64,000 nt of DNA from Bacillota bacterium (GTDB taxonomy: Bacteria > Bacillota > Bacilli > Paenibacillales > Paenibacillaceae): NCBI GenBank assembly GCA_023391635.1, contig JAEWAQ010000070.1, forward strand, positions 1-64,000, given 5' to 3'. Shown here one piece after another: positions 6,245 through 15,703 of the stretch. Both the position numbers and the translations under genes were made by a program. Position 1 is the first letter of the stretch; the number at the start of each line of letters is the position of its first letter. The notes under the pieces were generated by a model. It was not told where the DNA came from. It was given only the letters and a program-made list of their open reading frames with translations, and made no database searches.

Positions 6245-7281
6245 ACGATACGCTTTTCCTGGGCCCGCTGATCGTGCCCGTGCGTCTGCTTTTGCTTGTT
6301 GTTGCCGGTATAGCGGGGTATGCGGCGTTGCGATACAGGCTTCGTCGGACAGACGCTGCGGCGGACGAACAGAAGGTGCTGCTCGATCCGCTTGGGCATG
6401 TCCTGTTCGCCGGCCTGCTCATCTGGAAATTCAGTCCGATCCTTCTGGATACCCGGTTCGTCCTCGACCATCCGTTGTCCTTGCTCTACTTTACGGGCGG
6501 AAATAAAGGGCTGCTGCTGGCGGCATTGTATGCGTTTGTAGTACTCGGTTATCGGACCAGGAAGAGTAAACTGCCGACCTTGCTGTTCCCTGATGCGCTG
6601 CTAACCTGCTTATTGGCCGGAGGCGGTGCATACATGCTGCTGTCGGCCGTCTTCCAGCATGGCGGATGGATCGCCGGCGTCGCATCTGCGATGGGGCTGT
6701 TGCTTTATTATGTGCAGCTTCGCGACAAGCATCCGGTGGGAAGCCGGAAATCGGGCAATCTGCTCACAGCCGCGATTCTGTTTGGCTTGGTCCTTGGCAT
6801 GGTGCACGGAGCCGTGCAGCCTGGCCGAAGTTTGGCGGATGCTGACCATTCCGGCATTCAAGTCGGGGATATGGCCGCGGATTTCACACTAACCTCCCTG
6901 GATGGCAAGACCGTTCAATTATCCGATTATCGGGGCAAGAAGGTGCTGCTCAACTTCTGGGCAACATGGTGTCCGCCTTGCAAAGCCGAAATGCCGCATG
7001 TTCAGAAATTTTATGAGGATGAACTGCAGAGGGATGTCGTCGTGCTGGCCGTCAATTTGACGGACACGGAGAAGTCGGCGGACAGAGTCGATGAATTCGT
7101 GCGCGAACGAGAGTTGACTTTCCCGGTCGTGCTGGACGAGGCGGGGCAAGCGAGCGATCTGTATCGGGTGAGGGCCTATCCGACCTCGATCGTCATCGAC
7201 TCGCAGGGCGTCATTCGCGGCAAAATGCAGGGCGCGATGAGCTATGACAGTTTACGGAGCGCTTTTCGAAATCTCGAGTAG
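6241..7281 (+). CDS. Membrane protein with C-terminal TlpA/ResA-like thioredoxin domain
   Basis: A 346-residue protein. The first about 200 residues hold about six hydrophobic segments. After a short linker, a thioredoxin-fold domain (about 210-345) begins FTLTSLDGKTVQLSDYRGK and carries the redox motif W243-C-P-P-C247 and the cis-proline region AYPTSIVID. The thiol domain should face outside the membrane and reduce or oxidise exported proteins, as ResA/TlpA proteins do for cytochrome c or other targets. The GTG at 6241 overlaps the PIN stop (GTGA), suggesting translational coupling. No strong ribosome binding site is seen. Confidence 0.8.
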   Translation: MNDTLFLGPLIVPVRLLLLVVAGIAGYAALRYRLRRTDAAADEQKVLLDPLGHVLFAGLLIWKFSPILLDTRFVLDHPLSLLYFTGGNKGLLLAALYAFVVLGYRTRKSKLPTLLFPDALLTCLLAGGGAYMLLSAVFQHGGWIAGVASAMGLLLYYVQLRDKHPVGSRKSGNLLTAAILFGLVLGMVHGAVQPGRSLADADHSGIQVGDMAADFTLTSLDGKTVQLSDYRGKKVLLNFWATWCPPCKAEMPHVQKFYEDELQRDVVVLAVNLTDTEKSADRVDEFVRERELTFPVVLDEAGQASDLYRVRAYPTSIVIDSQGVIRGKMQGAMSYDSLRSAFRNLE

Positions 7282-7451
7282 TTTTTGATGATGATTTGTT
7301 AATCTTCGGCCGAAGTGCCTGCGGCACAAGGATTTCGGCTGCGCCGAACCGTAATTGCCACTTTTTGCGTCATGAACTCTCGCATCCGACCTGATAGACT
7401 TGGAGACGTTCCAAGCCGAACTATTACGGACATCAAGGAGGATGCAAGCAC

Positions 7452-8186
7452 ATGAAGAAGTTCAACGGATTCACGAAGTGGCTGACGGTAGGCGCATTGA
7501 CACTGGCGATTTCCATCCCGGCAGGTGCGGCATCGGCGGCGACGGATACGGCAGGCAGCAACGGTACGACCGTTCAATATAAAGTTTATTTTGCCGGCTC
7601 AGGCGACTACGGGGATTGGGGCGCGTGGTTGCAGCAATATTTTCAAACCAACTATCCCGTAAAGACGCAGCCGACGGTTCAGCAGCCGGCTGCACAGCCG
7701 AAACCGCAGCAACCGGCAGTTCAGCAGCCGACGGCCCAACCGAAGCCGCAGCAACCGACAACGACGAAGCCGTCCACGCCTGCTTCGAATACCGGTACGG
7801 CGAACCAGGCGGCCGACTATTCCGGTTATGCGGCGCAAGTAGTCACATTGGTGAACCAAGAGCGCGCGAAGGCGGGACTTAGCCCGCTGTCCAGCCATGC
7901 GGAACTGGCCAATATGGCGATGGTTAAGGCGAAGGATATGAAGAACAACAACTACTTCGACCATAATTCGCCGACGTACGGCTCCCCGTTCGACATGATG
8001 AAATCGTTCGGTATCTCGTACCGCTATGCAGGCGAGAATATCGCGATGGGGCAGCGCACGCCGCAAGAAGTTATGAACGCGTGGATGAACAGCCCGGGCC
8101 ATAAAGCGAACATCCTGAACGGGAATTACACGTCCATCGGCGTTGCCTACTACAATGGCGCATGGGTGCAGGAGTTTATCGGTTAA
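7452..8186 (+). CDS. Secreted CAP/SCP-domain protein (YkwD-like)
   Basis: A 244-residue exported protein: signal peptide (1-30, ending GAASA), a variable region, a Pro/Gln-rich repeat linker (QQPAAQPKPQQP-type units, about 75-110), then a CAP/SCP domain (about 120-244) with LVNQERAKAGLSPL, NNNYFDHNSP, AGENIAMG and WMNSPGHKANIL. It resembles the spore and cell-wall associated YkwD family, whose biochemical role is unclear. ATG follows CAAGGAGG at good spacing. A terminator lies at 8218-8250. The 170 bp before it hold small hairpins but no promoter I could place. Confidence 0.88.
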   Translation: MKKFNGFTKWLTVGALTLAISIPAGAASAATDTAGSNGTTVQYKVYFAGSGDYGDWGAWLQQYFQTNYPVKTQPTVQQPAAQPKPQQPAVQQPTAQPKPQQPTTTKPSTPASNTGTANQAADYSGYAAQVVTLVNQERAKAGLSPLSSHAELANMAMVKAKDMKNNNYFDHNSPTYGSPFDMMKSFGISYRYAGENIAMGQRTPQEVMNAWMNSPGHKANILNGNYTSIGVAYYNGAWVQEFIG

Positions 8187-8217
8187 TGTAAAGCAGATAA
8201 TCGTTCGTAAGCTATTG

Positions 8218-8250
8218 ATCCCCTTCGTCAGAGTTGCTGACGAAGGGGAT
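8218..8250 (+). terminator. Intrinsic terminator of the SCP gene
   Basis: A 13-bp perfect stem (8218-8230 with 8238-8250), a 7-base loop, then TTTTACTTTAT. It follows the SCP stop by 32 bases. Confidence 0.85.
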
Positions 8251-8351
8251 TTTACTTTATCCAACAAATTCTCGAGGACAGGCTGCTGTAATCATAAAGG
8301 GATGGTATAATCAAATTTAACCATATAGATGCTTCAAGAAATCGGGGAAGC

Positions 8352-10025
8352 TCAGCCATTTCGCTTATAAAACAATCGCGAGATTCCGATTCCGACGATT
8401 CCTACACCGATAAATAGAATGGCGCGGACAGCCATGGAAACATCGGGCAGATCGGCAAATATAATTTTCAACAAGGTTACGAATAAAAAGGCGATACCTG
8501 TGAGCCGCACTTTCTTGATTCTAGCCATTACCCCGAATATGACGACCGCGATCGCATATACAATCCACACACCGGACAGGATCAAATGCTGCATATCAAG
8601 GGTAGAAGCGCGGGTCAAAATATAGGTAATCTGGCTAAAAAATATCAATAACAAAATGGAACCGATCCAAATCAGGCTGTTCCGGTAGGGTTTATAGCGA
8701 TCGCCTTCCGGAAAGCTCCGTATGAAGACATATAACCCTCCGATCGTCCCCAACAACAGCAGCCACGCCAAGGTTTCCATGGACAGGATGTCCGGAATGG
8801 GGTGCGCCAGCGTGCTGCAAGCCCCAAACAGGTAGGCCGCGCCGCCCGTAATTTGTTGCCACTTGCTGTTGAGCTTCATGCCCAATATGAGGGCAAGAAC
8901 TCCCTCGACGACGATTGCCGCCGATTGGCCCCCGGCTTGAAGCACGAACGTCAACCACAGGAACCAGCCGAATGTAGCAATCGCCGCATAAACGACCGCC
9001 GGCTTCTGCTTCACCATGTTCCAAAAGGCAACCGCGCTGTAAAGGAAAGACAAGGTTGCGATCATGGAGGGGTAAACAAGGGTGTCGTCGATTGCGAACA
9101 ATCCGTACATCCAGGCTGCCGTCAATCCGAAGCTGGTGAATAATACGATTGAAGGATCAAATTTGTGCGAGCATTGCCGGAATGAGGAAAGCGCGAACAG
9201 CGTAATGTGTTGAAGCAGTGCGGCAAGCATGATGGCGTTCCGGCCATCGTGCCAATCGCCATAGAGGCTCCCGATCAGGAGCGGCACATGCAATAGCCCG
9301 AATGCAAAATAATAGGACACTCTGAAGGAATAACGAAATGACAGCACGATCATTGCGATGGAGAAGAGCGCCTCATACCCCGTGAATATCCATATGTTTG
9401 GCGTTGCGGAATCGACGAGAAAAGGAACCAAGTAGCCTGCGATCATGGTGACCATCATCAGCGCCTGCGAGCGGCGGTGAATGGTGTTGAACACGCTTAA
9501 ACCAATGGAAAGCACGAATAGTACAAATGCGATTGACGGCGGAAGGTAACCATATAGCATATGCGCTGCAAACAATGACAGCATGAGCAGCGCGGTCGAT
9601 CCCCCGAGCAGCACTTGTCCGAGCGCATGCCGCTTCAGACGGGATTGCGCTTCCCCTTGCCAAAACATGAACCCTGCGGCCACGATCCCAAGTATGCAGC
9701 GGAAGGGCTTGGTAATGATGCCCGCGTCCATGGCTGCGGTGAATCCCCAGAGCACGCCCAAGAGCAGCACAAATATAAAAATGCGCGGCAACCAGACTTT
9801 GGCGATGAGATGCTCCCAATCCGTTGCGGGCCGAGGAGTCGGCGGGGGAATTTCTTTGTACGCATGCACCATTTCCCGCTGTCCCTCGCTATCCGCGAGA
9901 GGACGGGTGGGCGGCATGACAGGCGGTTGCCGAAGCTGTTCTTTCAAACCTCGCAGCTCGCCAAGTTCTTGTTCAAGCGCTTCCACTTTCTGCTCAAGCT
10001 GCTGCAGTCGGGTTTCTACATTCAA
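8352..10025 (-). CDS. DUF2339 polytopic membrane protein
   Basis: A protein of about 557 residues. It has an N-terminal coiled coil (LQQLEQKVEALEQELGELRGL), a proline-rich stretch and roughly 15 transmembrane segments filling the rest (for example VLLLGVLWGFTAAMDAGI and VGIVGIGISRLF at the end). This matches DUF2339 proteins, which have no established function. The start is uncertain. TTG at 10025 is preferred because an extended -10 (TGGTATAAT, 10076-10068) and AAGGAG lie just upstream and because homologues begin with the coiled coil. The open frame goes to ATG 10130. It has no evident operon partner. Confidence 0.75.
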   Translation of the reverse strand: MNVETRLQQLEQKVEALEQELGELRGLKEQLRQPPVMPPTRPLADSEGQREMVHAYKEIPPPTPRPATDWEHLIAKVWLPRIFIFVLLLGVLWGFTAAMDAGIITKPFRCILGIVAAGFMFWQGEAQSRLKRHALGQVLLGGSTALLMLSLFAAHMLYGYLPPSIAFVLFVLSIGLSVFNTIHRRSQALMMVTMIAGYLVPFLVDSATPNIWIFTGYEALFSIAMIVLSFRYSFRVSYYFAFGLLHVPLLIGSLYGDWHDGRNAIMLAALLQHITLFALSSFRQCSHKFDPSIVLFTSFGLTAAWMYGLFAIDDTLVYPSMIATLSFLYSAVAFWNMVKQKPAVVYAAIATFGWFLWLTFVLQAGGQSAAIVVEGVLALILGMKLNSKWQQITGGAAYLFGACSTLAHPIPDILSMETLAWLLLLGTIGGLYVFIRSFPEGDRYKPYRNSLIWIGSILLLIFFSQITYILTRASTLDMQHLILSGVWIVYAIAVVIFGVMARIKKVRLTGIAFLFVTLLKIIFADLPDVSMAVRAILFIGVGIVGIGISRLFYKRNG

Positions 10026-10067
10026 AAGAGGAGTCAACTCCTTGTGGTGCCATTTCCAATTAATGCG

Positions 10068-10076
10068 ATTATACCA
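10068..10076 (-). promoter_or_regulatory. Extended -10 promoter of the DUF2339 gene
   Basis: TATAAT at 10073-10068 (minus strand), preceded by TGG, is a consensus extended -10. No -35 of note is seen. Transcription would start near 10061, which argues against the ATG at 10130 as the translation start. Confidence 0.5.
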
Positions 10077-10168
10077 TACGTACTCCGGCAGGCGATTTAT
10101 ACTTTGAGCCATTTGACGAAAAAACCTCAAACTCCACCGTCGCGTGGAATTTTATCTTTGAATGAGTT

Positions 10169-11164
10169 TTACAGCCGGGTCCAATCGAACACGACGCCCA
10201 TCGCCGAGCTGCGGTTGTTCGCGAGCATCTGATACGTCTGGGCAGCTTCCATCGGCGAGAAGCGATGAGAGATCATGGCGGACATGTCCATGCGCCCCTG
10301 GGCGGTATACTGCAAGTACAGGGCGGCCATTTCGGGGTGATTCCAGTTTTTGTAATTCATCATGGCGTGAATACCCGAGATGGAGATCGAATTGGATACG
10401 ACACTCGGACCAATCCCTTGCAGGGAAGGCGTTGCCGTATCTCCCAGCAGAACGACGCGACCGAACGTCCTCGCCAGCTTGGTGGCTTGGGCCAGGACGG
10501 CCGGATGGCCGGTAATGTCGAAGACGACGTCCAACATCCTGCCCTGCGTCCGATGATGAATCTCTTCATGGGCCGAAGCCGCGTCCATAGGCAGCAGATG
10601 GATGCCGGGCCGTTCCTTGACCCATTGCAAGCGGCTCTCTGCCGGATCGATGGCGTAAATTTCTTTGGCGCCGGACAAGTACAAGTACTGCGTGACCAAC
10701 TGTCCCAGAATGCCAAGCCCGATCACTCCGACCGTTTCGCCGAGCTGCAATTCCGCTCTTCTGACGCCAAGCTGGGTCGTCTTGGAAAGATTCACCCACA
10801 CGGCTTGATCATCGGTGATTTCGTTCGGAAGCAAGTGTGCGCTAATGCTGTCTGCTTTGAAATATTGCGCATGCGGGTGTTCGATGAACACGCGATCTCC
10901 TCGCCGGATGTCACGAACGTCCTCGCCGATCTCCAATATTTCTGCCACCGTGCAATAGCCAGGTCGAAACGGATATTTCACCCAGCCCGCCCAGTTGGTG
11001 CCCGGGTCGAAGACGCCCCGCAAGCATTGCGTCTCCGTTCCTGTGCTGATTAAAGAACTGCGCGATGCGCACAGGATTTCTGTCGGGCCCAGCGTGGCAT
11101 CGAACGTTTCCTGACGAGTTTCTACTTGTTCCTTGTCTGTAAAAACAATGTTCCACGATTCCAT
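10169..11164 (-). CDS. Medium-chain dehydrogenase/reductase (alcohol dehydrogenase-like)
   Basis: A 331-residue MDR-superfamily oxidoreductase. A GroES-like N-terminal domain (about 20-130) is followed by a Rossmann domain with GVIGLGILGQLV for NAD(P)H. The usual catalytic-zinc cysteine region (CGTDxH) reads ISTGTET, so classical zinc catalysis is doubtful. The ATG at 11164 follows GGAGGAG; the upstream ATG at 11182 lies ahead of that site. Relatives act on sugar alcohols, inositol or sugar-acid derivatives, but the substrate cannot be assigned. A TATACT -10-like sequence lies in the left copy of the direct repeat just upstream (11201-11210). Confidence 0.75.
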   Translation of the reverse strand: MESWNIVFTDKEQVETRQETFDATLGPTEILCASRSSLISTGTETQCLRGVFDPGTNWAGWVKYPFRPGYCTVAEILEIGEDVRDIRRGDRVFIEHPHAQYFKADSISAHLLPNEITDDQAVWVNLSKTTQLGVRRAELQLGETVGVIGLGILGQLVTQYLYLSGAKEIYAIDPAESRLQWVKERPGIHLLPMDAASAHEEIHHRTQGRMLDVVFDITGHPAVLAQATKLARTFGRVVLLGDTATPSLQGIGPSVVSNSISISGIHAMMNYKNWNHPEMAALYLQYTAQGRMDMSAMISHRFSPMEAAQTYQMLANNRSSAMGVVFDWTRL

Positions 11165-11200
11165 CTGCCGCTCTCCTCCCATGGTTTCATAACGTCTAAA

Positions 11201-11273
11201 GCAAGTATAGCGGCATCAGACTCACGGATAGAAGAACAGGTTTATATGAATATTTAACACTTTTACAGGTTGG
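11201..11273 (+). repeat. Left copy of a direct repeat flanking the 28-kb polysaccharide island
   Basis: 11226-11273 matches 39243-39290 at 43 of 48 positions in the same orientation. A further 10-base identity, GCAAGTATAG (11201-11210 and 39222-39231), precedes both copies at slightly different spacing. It lies between the dehydrogenase start (11164) and the AraC-family stop (11277). Confidence 0.75.
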
Positions 11274-11276
11274 TAA

Positions 11277-12137
11277 TCAGAACAAACCGCGATATTGCGT
11301 CGGAGAGATGCCGGTGTATTTCTTGAACAGGCGGGTGAAGGTTTGCAGGTCATGAAAACCGAGATAACCGCTGATTTCGGTAATGCTCATCGTGCGCATT
11401 TCGAGTAGCGTCTTCGCTTTCGAGATTTTGATCTCCCTATGGAGCATAATGGGCGGTTTTCCGAACAAGGCTTTAAATTGATTGCTCAAATAGGCCGAAT
11501 TCATATGCATGTCCTCGGCCAAGGCGGATAGCGAGAATGAGGCTTCCGGGTGCGATACGATCTTGAGCAAGACGGCAAGGAAGTTGCGGGAAGGCTGATC
11601 GCGGTCTGCGGCGTTCGCGTTGCCAAGTGCATTGTCCAGCAGCATATACAACAATTCGAGCGACTTGGCCTTCTGCAGGATGATGCGGGGGATGCTGCCT
11701 TCGCCCGAGGCAGCTTCCATCAATTCGTCAAACACGCGCTCGAATTTCTCGCGATTGTGCAGAGGGTAAATATAAGGAGGATTGAACAGCGGCAGCACGT
11801 CAAACACTTGATGAATTTTGTAAGTAAAATGCCACCACAGAAAGTCGGTTTCCTCATCGCTGTCCATGTATTGATCATGCTCCAGAAAGGGGGGAATCAG
11901 GATGACCGTTCCCGGGGGGATCGGATAAACTTCATCCCGCACCTTCAGCTTGGCCGAGCCACGCCTTACATAGGTCATCATATAGAAATCGCGAAACACG
12001 CGATGCCGGTAATTCATCTCGCGGCGGCGGTGAATATCGAAGGTCAGCAGCTTCAGTTCGGCTGTTTCCAGCAAGGCGGCGAGAATATCGTCTTTCGCTT
12101 CGATCTCGTTCATCTCCTGTCGGCCAATCTCAATCAT
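11277..12137 (-). CDS. AraC-family regulator with cupin-like sensor domain
   Basis: A 286-residue protein. The N-terminal half (about 20-150, with YPIPPGTVILIPPFLEHD) is an AraC-type cupin for ligand sensing. The C-terminal half has two helix-turn-helix motifs (FSLSALAEDMHMNSAYLSNQF and SITEISGYLGFHDLQTFTRLF). The ATG at 12137 overlaps the stop of the histidine kinase gene by 8 bp, so the two are co-translated. As third member of the regulator operon at the edge of the polysaccharide island, it probably answers to a sugar or lyase product and controls the lyase or transporter genes. Confidence 0.85.
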   Translation of the reverse strand: MIEIGRQEMNEIEAKDDILAALLETAELKLLTFDIHRRREMNYRHRVFRDFYMMTYVRRGSAKLKVRDEVYPIPPGTVILIPPFLEHDQYMDSDEETDFLWWHFTYKIHQVFDVLPLFNPPYIYPLHNREKFERVFDELMEAASGEGSIPRIILQKAKSLELLYMLLDNALGNANAADRDQPSRNFLAVLLKIVSHPEASFSLSALAEDMHMNSAYLSNQFKALFGKPPIMLHREIKISKAKTLLEMRTMSITEISGYLGFHDLQTFTRLFKKYTGISPTQYRGLF

Positions 12138-13902
12138 CTCTGTCCAGTTGCTCGGCTGGAATTTTGACGATGACGGTCGTACCTGCTCCGGGATTGCTCT
12201 CGAATGAGAGACCGTAAGCCTCTCCGTAATGAATCCGCAGTCTTTCATTAATGTTTTTCAGGCCGTAGCCAGAGCGCTTGGGTTGTAAGGAACCGGTCAG
12301 CAGCCCCGCGACTTGTTCCTCGGACATGCCGACTCCGTCGTCCGTGATTTGCAGGGTGATGACGCGGCCGTTCAGCTCGCCATGGATCGTAATGGTTCCC
12401 CGTTCTTCTTCTTTCTCGAAAATGCCATGCAGGATCGCGTTCTCCACGATCGGCTGGAGGACAATTTTAATGATATGCTGTTCCAGCAGAAGCTCGGGAA
12501 CGTCCACGATCAGGGTGATCCCGTCTTCGAATCGCATGTTCTGAATTTGGACATAGGCTTTCACATGCTCAAGCTCATCCCGAATGGGAATGGAGGCTTC
12601 CCCTTTGCTCAAACTGAGCTTGTAAAATTTGGATAGCGCTTCAACTACTTGACTGATTTCAGGGACCCTGTGCTGGATGGATTTCCAGTAGATCAGGTCC
12701 AGCGTGTTGTACAGAAAATGCGGGTTGATCTGGGCTTGCAGCGCTCGTAATTCGAGGTTCTTGATCTCCTTGCCCATGGCGTATTGATCATCAATGTTAC
12801 GCGCGATGGTCGTTAGCAAATAATTGTAATTGCGGATCAGTTCCCCGATCTCATCCCGACCGCTGGGAATCAGGGTGACGTTGAAGTCGCCGCGCACTGC
12901 CCTTCTCATCTGGATAATGAGCGATTTGATCCGCTTGACCGCCGATGAAGCAGCCAACAGCGACAAGAGAAGCGTAATCGCGGCGATCATCGCGAATATG
13001 AGAATCATCGGCCGGCGGGATTTCTCGCTTAAACCCCGGATATCCTGGTAAGGCGTAATCAACATCAACTTCCAATCGGAGTTGGCCACATCCTCGACGC
13101 CGACCAATGTTTTCCCGCTGACCAAATCCAGTGTCTTCAGCGGTCCCGAATCCGTGCGTTCCGACTCGAACGAGGCAAGAATATCTCGGTATGCGTCGGG
13201 ACGATACTCCGTCGTGTTGCTGGATGCGCTGATCGTTTCTCCCTTTCCGTTCAGGAGAATGGCGGTAGTGGATTTTGTATAGATGGCATGGTCCAGAAGA
13301 GCGCGAATCTTGCGCTCCGGAATGTTCAGACGGAGAACCCCGGCGGTTTCGCGATAATTCCGATTGCTCGGAATCACTCTCAGCGCATAGATGGAATTGG
13401 CTCCATCATTTTCGGGAAAATGGCCTTTTCCGAACCACTCGATGACGTTCTTCTTGGCATTGAGGTCGCGGTACCAGGCAGTGTCGACGTACTGATTGAG
13501 ATCCAGGAAAGTCTCGTTTTGCCCGAAGGAAGCAAGTCCCTGCTTCATGTACACGTGGATGCTGCTGATGTCGGGATTGTTCTTCACAGCGAGCATTAAG
13601 TTATCAAGGCTGGCTGCGTCGATCAGCCATCGCCCGACGTTGTCCACGTACGATTCGGTGCTTGTAGTAATGAGGTCGTTGAATGTCTCGTTCAGAGCGA
13701 TCACATTCAACGTAATGACCGCGGATTGCGTTTTGGACTCCAGGAACGAACGTGTCTGACTGAGCATCTGATGGGCGGAATAGATCACTTCCTGCTCGTT
13801 CTCTTTTTCGATGACGATTGTATTGATGACAAGGAACAGGCATAGCGAGATGATGATGAGAGCACAATAGGACAGGAACAGCTTATATTTAATGCTGAAC
13901 AT
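12130..13902 (-). CDS. YesM-type sensor histidine kinase
   Basis: A 590-residue membrane kinase: TM1 (about 8-30), an extracellular sensor of about 250 residues, TM2 (RPMILIFAMIAAITLLLSLL), a HAMP linker, then a His_kinase domain with the phosphoacceptor in QAQINPHFLYNTLD and a HATPase with DDGVGMSEEQ and GYGLKNINERL. The start at 13902 follows GGGAGAAAC and overlaps the response-regulator stop by 14 bp; the upstream open frame is inside that gene. YesM/YesN pairs typically control carbohydrate ABC transporters, and one (permeases at 15704 and 16663) lies divergently next door. Confidence 0.9.
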   Translation of the reverse strand: MFSIKYKLFLSYCALIIISLCLFLVINTIVIEKENEQEVIYSAHQMLSQTRSFLESKTQSAVITLNVIALNETFNDLITTSTESYVDNVGRWLIDAASLDNLMLAVKNNPDISSIHVYMKQGLASFGQNETFLDLNQYVDTAWYRDLNAKKNVIEWFGKGHFPENDGANSIYALRVIPSNRNYRETAGVLRLNIPERKIRALLDHAIYTKSTTAILLNGKGETISASSNTTEYRPDAYRDILASFESERTDSGPLKTLDLVSGKTLVGVEDVANSDWKLMLITPYQDIRGLSEKSRRPMILIFAMIAAITLLLSLLAASSAVKRIKSLIIQMRRAVRGDFNVTLIPSGRDEIGELIRNYNYLLTTIARNIDDQYAMGKEIKNLELRALQAQINPHFLYNTLDLIYWKSIQHRVPEISQVVEALSKFYKLSLSKGEASIPIRDELEHVKAYVQIQNMRFEDGITLIVDVPELLLEQHIIKIVLQPIVENAILHGIFEKEEERGTITIHGELNGRVITLQITDDGVGMSEEQVAGLLTGSLQPKRSGYGLKNINERLRIHYGEAYGLSFESNPGAGTTVIVKIPAEQLDRDD

Positions 13903-15502
13903 GGTAGTGTTTCTCCCTGTACTGAGTAGGCGTGAAGCCGGTATATCTCTTGAATAAGGTGGAGAAATAGTTCGCATCCGTATACCCCAGGTGGCCGGCG
14001 ATTTCATAAAGCTTGAGCTTGTTTTCTTTTAACAGATCTTTGGCTTTTTCCATGCGAATTTCGGTCATATACGCATTCAGGGTTTGTCCGGTGCTTTTTT
14101 TGAAAAAAGCGCAAAGGTACGACTGGCTCAAATTGACATGAACCGCGATCGAGTGCGTGGTAAGCTCAGGGTTCGTATAATTCTCTTTGATGTAAGATTT
14201 GATCTCGTAGATGCTGCGGTTGTTGGAATCGCGATTCTCGATCTCGACGAAAAAAGCTTCGACCGTGCTGCAGACAAATCCGGAGAGTTCTTCCAGCGTT
14301 ACGTATGCGTCCACCTGATGCCATAGTTTGCGGCTGTCGTGGGGGAGCAGCGGGAGATTGATCCCCCGGTCCCTCACACCGGCCGACAGGATCTGAATCA
14401 ATTGCAGGAACCATTCCTTCACGGTGGAGGGGTCGTCGTCGCGGTCAACGCCGTATGCTTCAGTCAGCGATCGTACGACGTCCTGTGCGCCGTCTTTGCA
14501 ATCGTTCTCCAGGTGCGCACGGAATTGCTCCAATACTGCCGGGTCGGGCTCGAAGGGAGGGCGGCCGACCGGTCCGCTGCGGATGATCCGACCGGTCCCG
14601 AGGAAGAACTGCCGGCGAGAAGCGGCTTCCGCCTGCTTCCACGAGACGGGAATCTGCATCCTGTCCGTTGTCTGTTCTCCAATGCCGAGTGTAACCGTGT
14701 ATGCCCCGGTCGATCGTTCCGCGAGCTGCTCCAGCAATTGTCGGAGCTCCGGATCGCTGACGGCTGCCGATCGTTCGCCCTGCCTGATGAGAATCAGCAC
14801 CAGGTGGTCCTCTGCGTTGAATCCGGCAAGGCAGTCGGTAAACCCGGCAATGCCGGATTCGGAGCTGAACAGGTCAAGCAAAGATTGCTTGATTTCATCT
14901 TTGACTGCGGCGCTCGCTCCGGGTTTCCAGTTCATCCTGGCATGAACGGCGAAATAAATGTTGTCGGGAGAGAGAGAGACAAAGACGTGGCCTAATCTGC
15001 TTGCCAACAAGTCCGCATCGGAATGCGGTTTAATCCATTCAAGCGCGATCTGCTGGCGTACGAGCGGGATGCTCTCGTTCAGGCCGGCTTTCCATTTCGA
15101 TCTTTCCGCATGGGCGAGGGCCTCCCGCCGGCAGGCTGACACCGCTTTCATAATGACTTCATGGATCTCCTCAACCGAAATCGGCTTTTCTATATAACTG
15201 ATTGCGCCCAGGTGAATGGCTTGCATCAAATATTCCTTATCCGCGTATCCGCTCAGGAAGATGATTTTGCATTCGGGATGCAGATCCCGCAAACTTGCCG
15301 CAAGCTGGATGCCGTCCATCTTCGGCATTCTGACATCCGTCAAAAGAATGTCCGGCGGTTCGGTTTCTCCAATTTGCGCAAGAGCGTCCTTGCCGTTCCT
15401 GGCGGTGACGACCTGATCGACGCCGATCTCTGCCCATGGAACAAATTGCTGCAAGCTCTCTCTGGTGTTCTTCTCGTCATCTACGATCATTACTTTCATC
15501 AT
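13889..15502 (-). CDS. YesN-type response regulator with AraC output domain
   Basis: A 537-residue protein: receiver domain (about 3-125) with acidic residues Asp8-Asp9, phosphorylation site Asp56 in LLTDVRMPKMDG and Lys in IEKPIS, a variable middle region, and a C-terminal AraC-type DNA-binding domain (TTHSIAVHVNLSQSYLCAFF, and LGYTDANYFSTLFKRYTGFTP). Start ATG 15502 (or the adjacent 15499) follows GGAAGGGG. First gene of the minus-strand regulator operon and divergent from the transporter operon, it is the likely activator of that operon. Confidence 0.9.
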   Translation of the reverse strand: MMKVMIVDDEKNTRESLQQFVPWAEIGVDQVVTARNGKDALAQIGETEPPDILLTDVRMPKMDGIQLAASLRDLHPECKIIFLSGYADKEYLMQAIHLGAISYIEKPISVEEIHEVIMKAVSACRREALAHAERSKWKAGLNESIPLVRQQIALEWIKPHSDADLLASRLGHVFVSLSPDNIYFAVHARMNWKPGASAAVKDEIKQSLLDLFSSESGIAGFTDCLAGFNAEDHLVLILIRQGERSAAVSDPELRQLLEQLAERSTGAYTVTLGIGEQTTDRMQIPVSWKQAEAASRRQFFLGTGRIIRSGPVGRPPFEPDPAVLEQFRAHLENDCKDGAQDVVRSLTEAYGVDRDDDPSTVKEWFLQLIQILSAGVRDRGINLPLLPHDSRKLWHQVDAYVTLEELSGFVCSTVEAFFVEIENRDSNNRSIYEIKSYIKENYTNPELTTHSIAVHVNLSQSYLCAFFKKSTGQTLNAYMTEIRMEKAKDLLKENKLKLYEIAGHLGYTDANYFSTLFKRYTGFTPTQYREKHYHVQH

Positions 15503-15703
15503 TCGGCAGCCCCTTCCGGTCATATGCTTAGCGAATGTGCCTTCATTGTAGCAGACTCCGGGCCGCGATGAGAATAGCGCAAACGGTTCAACGGACAACT
15601 CAGTAAAATAACCAAGAAGATCGCAATCCTATGTCGTATTCATGAATGAGGCTGTTCGATAAAATGAAAGCTGTAACAGAGAAAGAATAGCACGGGGAGT
15701 GGA

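Noticed and set aside
7282..7451. Possible c-di-AMP (ydaO-type) riboswitch ahead of the secreted CAP/SCP gene
   Set aside because: A few scattered matches exist, but the conserved GGGGGACC and GGGGTGAATC blocks are missing and the spacing does not fit.
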